A DNA stretch of 64,000 nucleotides, taken from Polyodon spathula. Lineage: Eukaryota > Chordata > Actinopteri > Acipenseriformes > Polyodontidae. Where the stretch lies: positions 60,918,184 through 60,982,183 of the forward strand of contig NC_054538.1 of NCBI RefSeq assembly GCF_017654505.1, written 5' to 3'. The translations under genes and the position numbers were made by a program. The notes beneath the pieces were generated by a model that worked only from the letters and a program-made list of their open reading frames with translations, did not search any database and was not told where the DNA came from. This document shows, piece after piece, positions 23,611 to 33,989 of the stretch; the stretch's first letter is position 1, and every line of letters starts with the position of its first letter.

Positions 23611-24000
23611 TGTGGTGGAGTGTCCCACCCCTTTGTTTATTATTGTTTTGTATTATGATTTGTGTGTTAATGCGACGACTAAAGCCGTCCGATATTATTG
23701 TTTGTATTATTATTATGTGTTGTTTGGCCAGACGAGCGAGACGCAGTCCGCCAGGTTATTGTTTTTATTTTTAAATACCTCTTGAGGATGCGTGACTGAC
23801 CAGCTACTGATTATTTAACTAGCTGACAGTCAGACATCCTTATGTAACCTCATGCAGACTATGGCTGAGGGGTAATAAGGTAATTAATTAATAGCTAGTT
23901 AACCCCTCGGCCAGAATATAAAAGCCTGCAGCTGTCTGCGCTCAAAGTGGAGTGTAAAAGGAGAGACGTAAGTCTGTGTAAAAAAAAGAAACAAACAATT
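23611..24000 (+). mobile_element. LTR-like repeat, hairpin family H (copy H2), cut by a SINE
   Basis: It begins TGTGGTGGAGTGTCCCACC and runs through T-rich sequence, CTAGCTGACAGTCAGAC and the palindrome at 23862-23913 to a TATA-like GAATATAAAAGCCTGC. Copy H3 on the other strand at 38030-38310 shows the same order. The expected R/U5 end is missing, and SINE sequence begins about 100 bases after the TATA box. Confidence 0.6.
23862..23913. promoter_or_regulatory. Palindrome upstream of TATA box, family H copy 2
   Basis: TGGCTGAGGGGT pairs with ACCCCTCGGCCA across a 28-base AT-rich spacer (one G:T-type mismatch). AATATAAAAG follows 3 bases downstream. Confidence 0.75.
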
Positions 24001-24005
24001 GTTAC

Positions 24006-24031
24006 GTATGCTGGTTTCGCAACCAGCATAC
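24006..24031. repeat. Small perfect hairpin
   Basis: GTATGCTGGTT and AACCAGCATAC enclose a TCGC loop. It lies between the truncated H2 LTR and the SINE, possibly at an insertion junction. Confidence 0.8.
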
Positions 24032-24044
24032 TATTTGTTTATAC

Positions 24045-24273
24045 TGTGTTGTCCTCCGATGTTGTAGCTCCTGGTTGGCTGTATGGTGAATCTGCAGTGT
24101 GTAAAGAAGCGGGCAGCTGACGGCACACGCTTTGGAGGACAGCGTGTGTTCATCTTTGCAGCTCCCGAGTCAGCACAGGGGTGACAGCGGTGAGCTGAGC
24201 CTAAATAATAATTGGGCATTTCAATTTGGGAGAAAATAACACAAATAATTGGCAATGACTAAATTAAAAAAAA
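24045..24273 (+). mobile_element. SINE fragment (family S, copy 1)
   Basis: It matches the reverse strand of 50985-51315: TTGTCCTCCGATG, GTGAATCTGCAGTGTGTAA, CGCTTTGGAGGACAGCGTGT, GCGGTGAGCTGAGCC, then a 3' tail with TTTGGGAGAAAATAA and AATTGGC, ending in an A run. The tail resembles that of a tRNA-derived SINE family common in fish. No A or B box is preserved, so the 5' head is absent. It is non-coding. Confidence 0.7.
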
Positions 24274-24599
24274 AAGGTTACTATATATGAATTAACCATT
24301 TTCAAAAAATGAACAGTATTTGTTAATATTTTTGTAAGCTAGTTGTTAACAGGTAATAATAAGTGTCTCTTAAAATAAAGTGTGACTAAAAATGAAAATA
24401 AAAATGTTGTTTGACCAAAATTCAGCAGGGAGAACCCATTATCTGCTGTGTCTTAGAACTTTTTTTTGTGGGGTGTAGGGGGAGTAATTCTATAGCAAGC
24501 AAAAGCCTTTGAATATTCAAACAGTATTTATTTAATGTCTAACATTAGTGTAGTTTTCAGTACACACTGATGTACTAGACTGATGTGTGGCACTGTATA

Positions 24600-25362
24600 G
24601 TTCTCTGTCAGTTCTACTTCAGCAAAACAAGTTTCTGGAAGAGGTCATCTAACAACCAATTTCTTTGGGGGCTGAAAATCAAGCCAGCAAAAGAGAAGAG
24701 ATGCTCAACAGGAGCAGAGGAAGGAAGAATGGTATTAAAATGTATAAACAGCTTTAGGAAAGGGTATTACTCTAAAGATGCCACATCCTTGTTGCTTGTT
24801 GTTCAGGGAGTACTTATCTGGGAAACATCTTTGCTATCCATAAAGTCATCTTCTTCCTCTTCAAGGGGTCTCCCACTAGAAGATTCTGATGCAAGACCCA
24901 GCTCTTCAGCAGCCTGTAGCATTAGTTGGTGGAATCTTCTGGTGTCTCCAGAAAAACAGCGTGGTAGCCAGCGCGTCTTAAACCGTTTGTGTAATTGTTG
25001 CCAAAATTGACTCATTAACATCAGTCTTCAGTTCCAGAAAACTGCAGAATCGTTTCTGGAATCCAGATATGATTGCTTGCAGTAAATGGGAACAGTGGCG
25101 TAGGTTGGTGGCCTGCAATGCTTCTAATTTTGACCTCACAGCAAAAAGAGTGGTGATGAGAACCCCGTAGTAGCAGGTTTCCTGACCCTGAAGGTGACCT
25201 ACTGCAGTGGCAATGGGCTTCAGCACACGGTATTACTCTTCAATGAAGTCTAATTCCACTTCCTTAAAGCTCGGAAGCTGAAGCTTTTCCATCAGTTGGG
25301 GAAGTTTCTCCCAAAGATTAATTAAGAGGTTCAAGCTGTCATATAATGAAATCCATCTCATC
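24600..25362 (-). pseudogene. hAT transposase remnant (C-terminal half)
   Basis: Minus-strand frames give, in order, RWISLYDSLN and EKLPQLMEKLQLPSFKEVEL, an in-frame stop, LKPIATAVGHLQGQETCYYG, HCSHLLQAIISGFQKRF, then after a frameshift FKTRWLPRCFS and MLQAAEELGLASESSSG. After another break comes the dimerisation domain [20 protein letters not shown] with LFQKLVLLK. This order is that of the RNase H-like core and C-terminal dimerisation region of hAT transposases related to ZBED/SCAND3-type proteins. It carries at least two frameshifts and a stop. The N-terminal BED finger and early core are missing. Terminal repeats were not found. Confidence 0.85.
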
Positions 25363-25621
25363 AGGAAATCTGTTTTTCAATACAAAATGCAAATGTAATG
25401 AAAATATATATTTTAAATTACATGTATTTTCAATACTGCCCAACTATAAGTACATTCATCTTGACAATCTGGAAGGAATACACTCCAAAGCATTGAACTT
25501 TTATTGTTCTTATTTAAGTATCAGTACTTGCAAAATACAAAACTGCCAAATCTGATGTGTATAACTATAAGTCTTGGAATACTCTTTCCACAGCCTTCAG
25601 ATGACCTTACCATTGCAACGT

Positions 25622-26117
25622 TGTGACAGAGAGCGAATGAATCCTAGTCAACAATCTTCCTCCCTACCTGTAAGGGTGCGGTATAACAGGAACAATGTGC
25701 CTCGCACTTGATAGTTTGACAGTTCATTCCAGGGACAGTCGGAAGCTGGCCATCCAGGAAGGGGTGGAGTCACAATACCAGAAGTCATCGCCTTAATAAG
25801 TTAAGCGATGTGTCAGCACTAGCCATCGAAGGGGGCGTGACTAAGGATATTTCAGGGGATTTGACGAAGTAATCTGTTCCTTTGAGCACTCACCTTCTGG
25901 AGAAGTGACAGTGTCTGTGTTATGTGTTATTATTATTAGTGTCTTACTATTTTGGACTGAAACCCTTGTTTTGCAAGGAGCGATACACATTGCTGTGTAG
26001 AGCCAGTGCTTATTATTTAAATGTAGTTGACATGCAACCCAGCCAAATAAAGAGTTGTTTAATTGTGAACTGTCTTGTGTCTCTCATTTTCAGAGCACTG
26101 CAAACCACTAGTTCACA
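25622..26117 (+). mobile_element. Solo LTR, family A (copy A3), perfect 5-bp target duplication
   Basis: A 496-base unit from TGTGACAGAGAGCGAATG to CACTAGTTCACA is flanked by AACGT at 25617-25621 and 26118-26122. It shows the complete family-A 5' side (AACAGGAACAATGTGCCTCG, TTCATTCCAGGGACAGTC), GGAGTCACAATACCAGAAGT and a GGGGGCGTGACTAAGG stretch. The middle is shorter than in A4 and A5. Near the 3' end AAATAAAGAG is a likely poly(A) signal. No internal sequence adjoins it. Confidence 0.88.
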
Positions 26118-26122
26118 AACGT

Positions 26123-28046
26123 ACAACACTCTAGGAGAATAATGTTGTGAATTAGAGGATATGAAATTAATTTCCCTGGTGAACTTCATTCAGTGTTTTG
26201 TTAAATGTATATGATACAAAGTAAAGTAATCAAAAGTATTTTATGTAAACAACAAAAACGTAGATGCTAACAAAACCCTGTCTGGGTGCAGCAGCTAACT
26301 CTCTATTCATCAGTCTTTGACTTTTTTCTTCAAATTAGTCACAAGTGAACTGAGTTTGGTGGTCTGAAGCACCACAATTCAGAACAATCGTCGCTATCAG
26401 AGGCTCAGGTCTGAATGGCAGGCTCAGGATTGAGGTGTGCTTCCAAAGTTAGTCTTTATTCAAGTTAAATTGCAATATTCAGAACAGATAATCCACAATG
26501 TGATGATTTATTAATTTGCAATTGAACAGACGATTTAATGATGAATGATAAATTTGGCTGGAGAACTTGTCTATGGATGCTCGACAGCTACCTGCACGAG
26601 GTCGTCTAGGAAAAACACAAATGATGTCATGCATCCTAGTGCCGCAGAGAGGAGGTGACACTCAGGGCCACCTCCACCCAAAAGACAAGGCCACCAAACC
26701 ATGAATGGATTAAATAACAACGAATGATTAACGCAACAAGCCACCATAGTGCACTACCACCTACCCCAAACAAATATGGAAAAAGACAAATGAAAGTAAA
26801 GCAGCTGAGACATGGCCCGCCCCTCAGAGCATGACTGCACTGTGGGAAAGAGCCCAGTCTCTCCAGCCTGACCACACACCCTGCAGAACTAAAGATGAAC
26901 CACTCAGCACTCAGGTAAGGAAAAATCACACCACATTGTTTTTCATTTTTGATAGTAGAGGGAAACCTCCGGGAATTCATGGCGGAGGGTAGCCCTTCCT
27001 CCAGGCTCTAAGATGGTTGTCTCCTGTTTCGGCCTGACCGTGCGTGACTGAGAGGCCAAATCAAAAGAAGCGACATGAGTGAAAGCCACACAGAGCCTTT
27101 ATGGCACTTGGTGATGATGTGTTGGTTAGGGGTGAATTCAGAAAAGTTTTCAGTGTAAAGCTAATGCATTTACCAGTAATAAGAAAAGTGAGCAGACTAT
27201 ATTAAATGTGAATGATAATATAATAACCCTGTTGGTGTTTTTCCGAGGGGTTTGTTTTCAGCCCCCTTATTAACATCACTAAAATACAGTACAAATTTTT
27301 ACAAAAATAGAAAGTGATCCACAATTCAACAGGTTTTAAAATTTGTATTACTGTGCTGGCACCTAAATTCTAATCATCTTTAATCTGCATTGGCACTACA
27401 TATTTGTGTTAATCTGGTTACTTAAGGCTCTCTTCCAACAAAAATACATTTTTTGAAACAGCGAAATAAAAAATGACATATGACAGAAAATATGCATGGA
27501 GCTATTCTTTTTAATATTAAGACATAATGTGGCATGTGGTCTGTGCACATTGACAGTGGTCTGTCAGTGGATAAGAAAAAATGATCGCAGCAATGTGTTT
27601 CTTCCCAACCAGAGTGCAACCACTGGAGCTGTTCTATTGCAAAATATCCGTCATATCACCTTATCTCAGCATGTCACGGTAATCTGAAAACTTTTTAATA
27701 TCATCGACTTTTTACAATGTATGATTTTGGCCAAAAGAGAATGATTCAATGTAACTACATTGCACAACAAATAACATTTTACCATTTTGGAATATTTGGC
27801 ACTGAATATTTCTAATCTAATAAAAATTCATGTACGGTGCATTCTCGATACCTTTATTGTATTACAACAACTATGTAGCAACCAAAAAAAGGTTCCAAGT
27901 ACACACCTTTGACACTGTAATAACTTTGAATTTCAACTCCCTGAAATAAAGAAAGTTGCCTACATTGCTCACCTACAGCAAGTCCTTTGTGGGGTCTTGT
28001 GTGTGTTCAATAGAAATTAATATAATTTAACACAAACTACATTGTC

Positions 28047-28055
<9 letters not shown>
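26123..28055. other. Non-coding sequence with an unassigned GC-richer block
   Basis: 26330-27060 is richer in GC and on the minus strand ends with TTGAATAAAGACTAAC near 26450, a poly(A)-like signal. It could be an LTR of a further family, but ends and target duplication were not found. The rest is AT-rich without supported features. Confidence 0.35.

Positions 28056-28057
<2 letters not shown>

Positions 28058-28130
<73 letters not shown>
28058..28130. repeat. (TG)n/(TA)n microsatellite at the left edge of a Tc1 element
   Basis: A short TG run followed by about 65 bases of TA, directly before the truncated left end of the Tc1 copy. Confidence 0.93.
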
Positions 28131-28131
<1 letters not shown>

Positions 28132-28448
28132 CCTGGAATTAAAATGCATAAATTTTTTTTTTTTTTTTTTCATTTATCTACACATCCTACCCACAACTTC
28201 CAAGTGAAATTTGGAAAAAATTTATTAAAAATACAAACTGAAATAGCTTGGTTGGATAAGTATCCACCTCCCTTGTAATAGCAATCCTAAATTAGCTCAG
28301 GTGTAACCAATTGCCTTCAAAATTACACCAACTTAAGTGGCCTCCACCTGTGTTAAATTGTAGTGATTCACATGATTTCAGGATAAATTCAGCAGTTCTT
28401 GTAGGTTCCCTCCGCTGAGTAATGCATTTCAAATCAAAGACTCAAACT

Positions 28449-29440
28449 ATGAGCACCAAGACATTTTCAAAAGAACTCCGGGTCAAAGTTGTTGAAAGGC
28501 ACAGATCAGGGGATGGGTATAAAAAAATATCAAAGGCCTTAAATATCCCTTGGAGCACGGTCAAGACGATTACTAAGAAGTAGAAGGTGTATGGCACCAC
28601 CAAGACCCTGCCTAGATCAGGCCGTCCCTCCAAACTGGATGACCAAGCAAGGAGACTGATCAGAGAAGCTACCAAGAGGCCAAAGGCAATTTTGCAAGCG
28701 CTACAGCTTTTATGGCCAAGACTGGTCAAAGTGTGCATGTGACAACAATACCCCAAGCACTCCACAAATCTGGCCTGCATGGTAGGGTGGCAAGAAGGAA
28801 GCCATTACTCAAGAAAGCCCACCTTGAATCCCGTTTCAGGTATGCCAAAAAACATTCAGGAGATTCTGTAGACATCTGGCAAAAAGTTTTGTGGTCTGAC
28901 GAAATTAAAATGGAACCTTTTGGCCTAAATGCAAAGCATTATGTTTGGCACAAACCCAACACAGCGCATCACCCAAAGAACACCATCGCTACTGTGAAGC
29001 ATGGTGGTGGCAGCATCATGTTATGGGAATGTTTCTCATCGGCAGGGACTGGTTCACTTGTCAGTATAGAAGGGAAATTGAATGGAGCAAAGTACAGAGA
29101 AGTCCTTGAGGAAAACCTGCTGCCCTCTGCAAGAAAGCTGAAACTGAGAAGGAAGTTCACCTTTCAGCATGACAATGACCCAAAGCACACTGCCAAAGCT
29201 ACACTGGTGTGGCTAAGAAACAAAAACGTAAATGTCCTTGAGTGGCCCAGTCATAGCCCCAACCTAAATCCAATCGAAAATTTGTTGCATGACTCTCCAA
29301 GGAACTTGACAGAGCTTCAACAGTTTTGTAAAGAAGAATGGTCAAATATTGCCAAGTCTAGGTGTACAAAGTTGGTAGAGACATATCCTAACAGACTCAC
29401 AGCTGTAATTGCTGCCAAAGGTGCTTCCACCAAGTATTAA
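28449..29440 (+). pseudogene. Tc1-like transposase, broken
   Basis: The N-terminal frame from ATG 28449 gives KELRVKVVERHRSGDGYKKI and ALNIPWSTVKTI, the first helix-turn-helix of the paired-like DNA-binding domain. It is then hit by an in-frame TAG near 28580 and a frameshift near 28705. The open frame continues from 28712 to 29440 with [10 protein letters not shown] (first catalytic D), [15 protein letters not shown] (second D) and SPNLNPIEN (catalytic E), spacing 34 residues, so the DD34E triad is intact. After ENLLHD about eight residues present in copy T2 are missing in frame before [12 protein letters not shown]. The full-length family protein is about 340 residues. It once catalysed cut-and-paste transposition at TA sites; this copy is inactive. 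Confidence 0.92.
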
Positions 29441-29490
29441 TTCAGGGTGGTGGAGACTTATCTAATTATGATCTTTCAGTTTTGTATATT

Positions 29491-29493
<3 letters not shown>

Positions 29494-29550
<57 letters not shown>
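29494..29550. repeat. (AT)n microsatellite inside Tc1 copy T1
   Basis: Alternating A/T between the transposase stop and the right terminal repeat. Confidence 0.93.
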
Positions 29551-29554
<4 letters not shown>

Positions 29555-29700
29555 CTCAATAAAAACTTTTTTCCCCTTAACAGTGTGGAGTATGGTGTGT
29601 AGATAAGTGGGAAAAAATCCTCATTTAAATGCATGAAACTCTGAGGCACTGACACAACAAAATGTGAAAAAAGTTCAAGGGGGTGTAGACTTTCTATAGG

Positions 29701-29702
<2 letters not shown>

Positions 29703-29762
<60 letters not shown>
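29703..29762. repeat. (TA)n microsatellite at the right edge of Tc1 copy T1
   Basis: The array starts exactly at the last bases of the Tc1 terminal repeat. Confidence 0.95.
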
Positions 29763-29765
<3 letters not shown>

Positions 29766-30476
29766 ATTTGAAAATTCTTTATTCAGGAAAGCCCTATGGG
29801 CTGATTTAGCTCGTTTTCATAGACGTCCTGTCAAAAGCGATACAATATGTAAATATATTTATTCCCTTGAATACAATCATTGATCATATTAAATCAAATT
29901 GTGTTAGTGGTTGTAAAATGAAATATTGGTATTTCTCATGAATTAGCTGATTAGTAACAACAGAATCATCAACAGTATGCACTACTTTCTTCATCATATA
30001 TTTACAACACTGATTGTAACAGCACTATATACAGGCCCCATTACTTTTCATTCTATGGGAAAAAGTACCAACCTTTACTCACAATCTAATATCATACAAG
30101 GACCCATTTGCAAAGAGAAAGATGTATATTAAGGGAAATATTTGACTTTTCAACACTTTATGTTCACATATCTTCGACGCAGACCCCTGTAACAGACGAG
30201 GGACATCTCTCTGCCCAAAGAGCATTATCATCTTTCCAGCTCACAGTCAGGATCATACTGCACTCCAGTGGTGTCTTATGAGAACAGAAAATAACCAAAA
30301 CTAATAATGTTTCAGCCGACAAGTATTAAAAAGTATTAAAACAAATAAAACAGCCACTGTAAAATTAAGGTCTGCTGTGAGATTAAATACACTGTGTATT
30401 GTAAATAAATAAGTAAATGAGTTTTTATACTGGTCATTTACTACATTTTTAAATGCATAGACCTAGAAAAGATACC

Positions 30477-30478
<2 letters not shown>

Positions 30479-30552
<74 letters not shown>

Positions 30553-30583
30553 CACACACACACACACGCGCACACACACACAC
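30479..30583. repeat. Compound (TG)n-(TA)n-(CA)n palindromic array
   Basis: About 65 bases of TG, then TATATATA, then about 30 bases of mostly CA. The TG and CA arms are complementary, so the array can form a long hairpin or Z-DNA-prone tract. Confidence 0.95.
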
Positions 30584-31523
30584 TTGCCTTCATATAAACC
30601 CATGCTGCAAAATACATTTTAAAAAAATAGCTTCTGTCAACTTTAACACAGTAGGTTGTGTGGCTTGAGCTGCCAGTCTTGGCAACAAATATAATGGTTT
30701 AATAACCCTGCCCTGTATGGCTTTAATTATTTACAGTACATATTCAATGCGTCTGCTTCATTAGGAACTTTCTGGAAATACAGTACAGTGAGCACAATAT
30801 GAGGTGAAATTAAAGAGTGTTCATTATTTTAGGCCGATTACAGTTTGCTGAGTTTGAAACAGACATGACCAACTTGTTGGAGCAATGTGTTTCCTGACTG
30901 TAACTGCAACAGGGTAACTCTGTCTTTTAAAGAGGTAACAACCAAACTTTTAAAAATAATTTTCTTACCTCTCATCAGAACATTCCTACATGGTTTATAG
31001 TCTTAGAAAAAAGAAAGATAATGATTAATCAACTTCAATGCAACTGGTGACTAAAGGGAGAATGGCAACGGTTGCAGAGGATAGCAACACCCAAAGATAA
31101 CAATTAATACACTTGACACACCTGCATACTAAATGAAGGTAGAGAGCAAGCTGTATCAACCAGAACAATCCCCAAGAGTTCTAGTTTGTTAACTTTATTA
31201 GCAACATCCCCTTCTTAATAAGTTCCCCACACCCTGTTTCTGAATTAAAGGTGTGTAGAAAATCCAAATTTAAGGGAGGTTTTAGCACTGTTTGTTTTAA
31301 ACCCATTTTGTTTAATCAAATCAAGTTCAGGAAACCTTTTTATACATGTTTATTACTTTCTCATTTGAAAAGCATTTTATCCCTAAAGTGAATTAATAAA
31401 CTTGGATTAAGTGTATCAACATTACAGAACACACAGGGTGCATATCAATAGCGTTGGTTTTAGATACCGACCAGTGTAGTATACAAATACACACACAACA
31501 AAAAAAAAACTTTCTTTTTAAAT

Positions 31524-31829
31524 TTACAGTATAATCGTAAATTTCAAAAAACTACTCACTTCTAAATCTTTTGTAGTCATTTTTGTATTACTTTAGTATA
31601 AATACATGTTAATTTGGATTCATATGTTATTTTTTTCTGACTTTATGTGAACGAAAAGACACAAATTTGCCCGTTTTCTCATTGGAAATAGGTAAATTTC
31701 AAAATATTACTGTCCTGGTCACAAAAGCAAAGTTTGTGGGGAATAATAGCCATTTTCTATACTTTTGAGGCATAACCAATTAGGAAATAACACTTACTAC
31801 CAAGGAACAAAAATTGTGTTACATAGTCT
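31524..31829 (+). repeat. Fold-back repeat family F, copy 2
   Basis: The left end reads TACAGTATAATCGTAAAT, followed by AACTACTCACTTCTAAATC, GGATTCATATGTTATTTTTT and the family landmarks AATAATAGCCATTTTCTATA and GAAATAACACTTACTACC, ending TGTGTTACATAG. Unlike copies 1 and 3 this copy is not folded back. It is therefore the best guide to the unit's layout. Confidence 0.8.
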
Positions 31830-33599
31830 AACCAAATATATTGTTTTTGTAGCACAATACTCTGGATAGACACAAGACTGAAATTTCTGGAAATAATCAG
31901 AGATGTGGAGCAAAATAAATGAAGTAGAAAACTGAGGAAACTAAGTAAAACCACCATAAAAAAGGGAAGTAACCCCAAAATGTATATTCCTTTCATTACA
32001 GAATTCTAGACATTTGAATCTAGAAATATTCCTTAAAAAGGTCCCAAGCTTTTTTCTCAAAAGACAGGCGGTTTCAGTTACTGATCAGTGCTTGCAGCCA
32101 ACTTTGTTTCACAAAAAAAAAACCCTGTACTGTAGTTTTTTCTTTACAAATATTATCCCATAATAAAACAGGAGTAAATTGAGGTATTTACGCAATGTTC
32201 CATAATTTGTCCTCCTGAGCTGGAAAGGTACATTTTTGTATTTGTGACAGACACATATTTACCTTCAAGACAACAAGAACATACATGAAGTATCCCAGAC
32301 ATTACAGAACGTATTTGTATACTAGCCTGTTTTACAAAGCTGTCAACTAGTCCTGTTAAAGTTGAAACATGCACATACAATATTCAATTGAGTTGTGAAA
32401 ACATGAACAAGGCTTCATGGTGTACTGTGTGCGAAACCTTTCAAGTGCAGTTTGATATATGGCTTGTATTACAATACTGTAACGCTTGGTTTATGTTTCT
32501 GGTTTACTGTTTACATATTGGAATTTTCTAGCAATGTCTTCACAGCCTGCCAACAGGACATCCTGTAAAGCATATTCTGTATTACTCAACCAGGCATATG
32601 TACATGCATTTCCATTGTGTTTTAATACCTACATTGATGATAACTAAATCTTTTAACTACAGTAGTGCAAATTACTATGTGTCCCCCATTTCCCTGCCCC
32701 TTTTTAGACACAATGCATTTAAACAGTTAAGGGTTACAGTATGAACGGGATAGTTGCATAACTTTAAAACACTCAGTGGTATATGGAATAATACTAGAGA
32801 AAGAATTGTTGGGCCAAAGTTTAGAATAGAAGACTTTCTCAATGTCTTTATTGTTGTCAAGCAAGCCTGTAGTTGTCTGAATGCACTGTTACTAGTTAAT
32901 TAAATATGAATGAATAACAATGATAATACATACTTCGGTATATAACAATTAACAATTATTTAGTACAGAAAATGTGGTGTTTTATTCAAGCTGTTTACAT
33001 CACATACTCGTTGAGTGATCTGTTTTGCTATACGTTTTAACAGATCGTTTTCAGATGCTCAGCATTTGAAGACTGCCTTCTTTTCATTAACCTTTTCAAC
33101 TTGATCCATCCATGCTAGATTGGATTCAGGACTGGAGATGGTCTCGGCTATGGGCCAAGAATCTTGAAATGATGGCCCAATCCAAAAATGTCCTACATAA
33201 TTTTACGCTTTACATTCAACATGAAAAAAGAAAGGGTTTCTCAAAAACATCAACATCTGACTCTTAGCTTTAGGCCTTTGAAATGAAAGATTGTTTTTCT
33301 GGATTGTAGCATTTAATTTACAGTAATGTTCTGTTAGCAGACAAAAGATCATTATTACTTAAAATGTCCATTTTTATTGTGCCAGCCAAAGAAAAAAAAA
33401 ATATTAACAAAACACATACTAGCATTCTATCAATAAAATTCAAAATTGTTTGTTTGTTTTTGGTTTTGTAATTGTAGTATACAAACTGCTGAGTAAATGC
33501 AAACAGTAATTATTGATTACCAAGTCAATTAAAATCAGAAAAATACATAAACAAATATGAAGTGATTTTTAACATTGATCTAACTAAACTAAATATAAA

Positions 33600-33700
33600 C
33601 TTGGAAAGGGAAAACATAGAGAGGGAGAAAAAGAGAGAGAGACAGATACAGAAAGAGAGCGACAGATACAGAAGGATAGTGAGAGGAGGGTGACAAGTGG
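33600..33700. repeat. GA-rich stretch with a short tandem repeat
   Basis: AG-rich low-complexity sequence. GACAGATACAGAA occurs twice, about 20 bases apart (near 33641 and 33661). Confidence 0.75.
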
Positions 33701-33730
33701 TCAGCTAGCAGGCTATAAAAAAGGAGTCTA

Positions 33731-33962
33731 TGACAATTTATCCCAACAATTCATCACAAACAATTTATCACCAACAATTCATCATCAGCGACAAGTCATC
33801 ACTGAGAGTACATTATCATATCACAACTGTTTAAAACGATACAGGTGAAAATGACCGGTGCGGCGCTTGTAACCCTAACCCTATTTGGTGAGTTATTGTC
33901 CGTGATGAATTGTCGCTGGTGATGAATTGTTGTTGATGAAAAGTGTGTGACAAATTGATGGG
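33731..33962. mobile_element. Fold-back MITE built from repeated short modules
   Basis: The left part repeats CAACAATTCATCA-like modules and the right part carries the complement, TGATGAATTGT, with the paired core CAGCGACAA and TTGTCGCTG. The middle (33835-33890) is GC-richer and includes AACCCTAACCCT. No coding capacity. The flanks share ATAAAAAAGGAG and ATAAAAAAGTAG, which may be a target duplication or chance. The superfamily is unknown. Confidence 0.6.
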
Positions 33963-33989
33963 CTACCATAAAAAAGTAGGCTAGTGAAA

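Larger units (their letters stand above)
28131..29705 (+). mobile_element. Tc1-like transposon (copy T1)
   Basis: The right terminal repeat is preserved up to GACTTTCTATAGGCACTA, the complement of a CAGTGCCTATAGAAAGTC-type Tc1 end with its terminal C changed to T. The left copy is represented only by inner sequence (GGAATTAAAATGCATAAA and TTATCTACACATCC), which matches the inner right repeat in inverted order; the outer left end has been replaced by (TA)n. An (AT)n array at 29494-29550 sits between the transposase and the right repeat. Confidence 0.85.
29763..33600. other. Mostly unassigned non-coding sequence
   Basis: Apart from the compound dinucleotide array at 30479-30583 and the fold-back family copy at 31524-31829, I see no gene or bounded element here. 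Confidence 0.45.

Noticed and set aside
24045..24273. tRNA gene
   Set aside because: The block resembles the body and tail of a tRNA-derived SINE, with no cloverleaf or A/B boxes.
26636..26980. A 114-codon minus-strand frame with hydrophobic stretches
   Set aside because: No recognisable domain, no splice or start context I could support, and it lies in a block that may be an LTR; probably chance.
28969..29160. Reverse-strand open frame over the Tc1 transposase
   Set aside because: It is the antisense shadow of the transposase and matches no family; the plus strand explains the conservation.
30453..30668. Open frame with a Cys-Val repeat
   Set aside because: It is the (TG)n array read in frame.
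33871..33882. AACCCTAACCCT as an interstitial telomere
   Set aside because: Only two units are present. That is too short for telomere origin and it lies within a MITE-like element.
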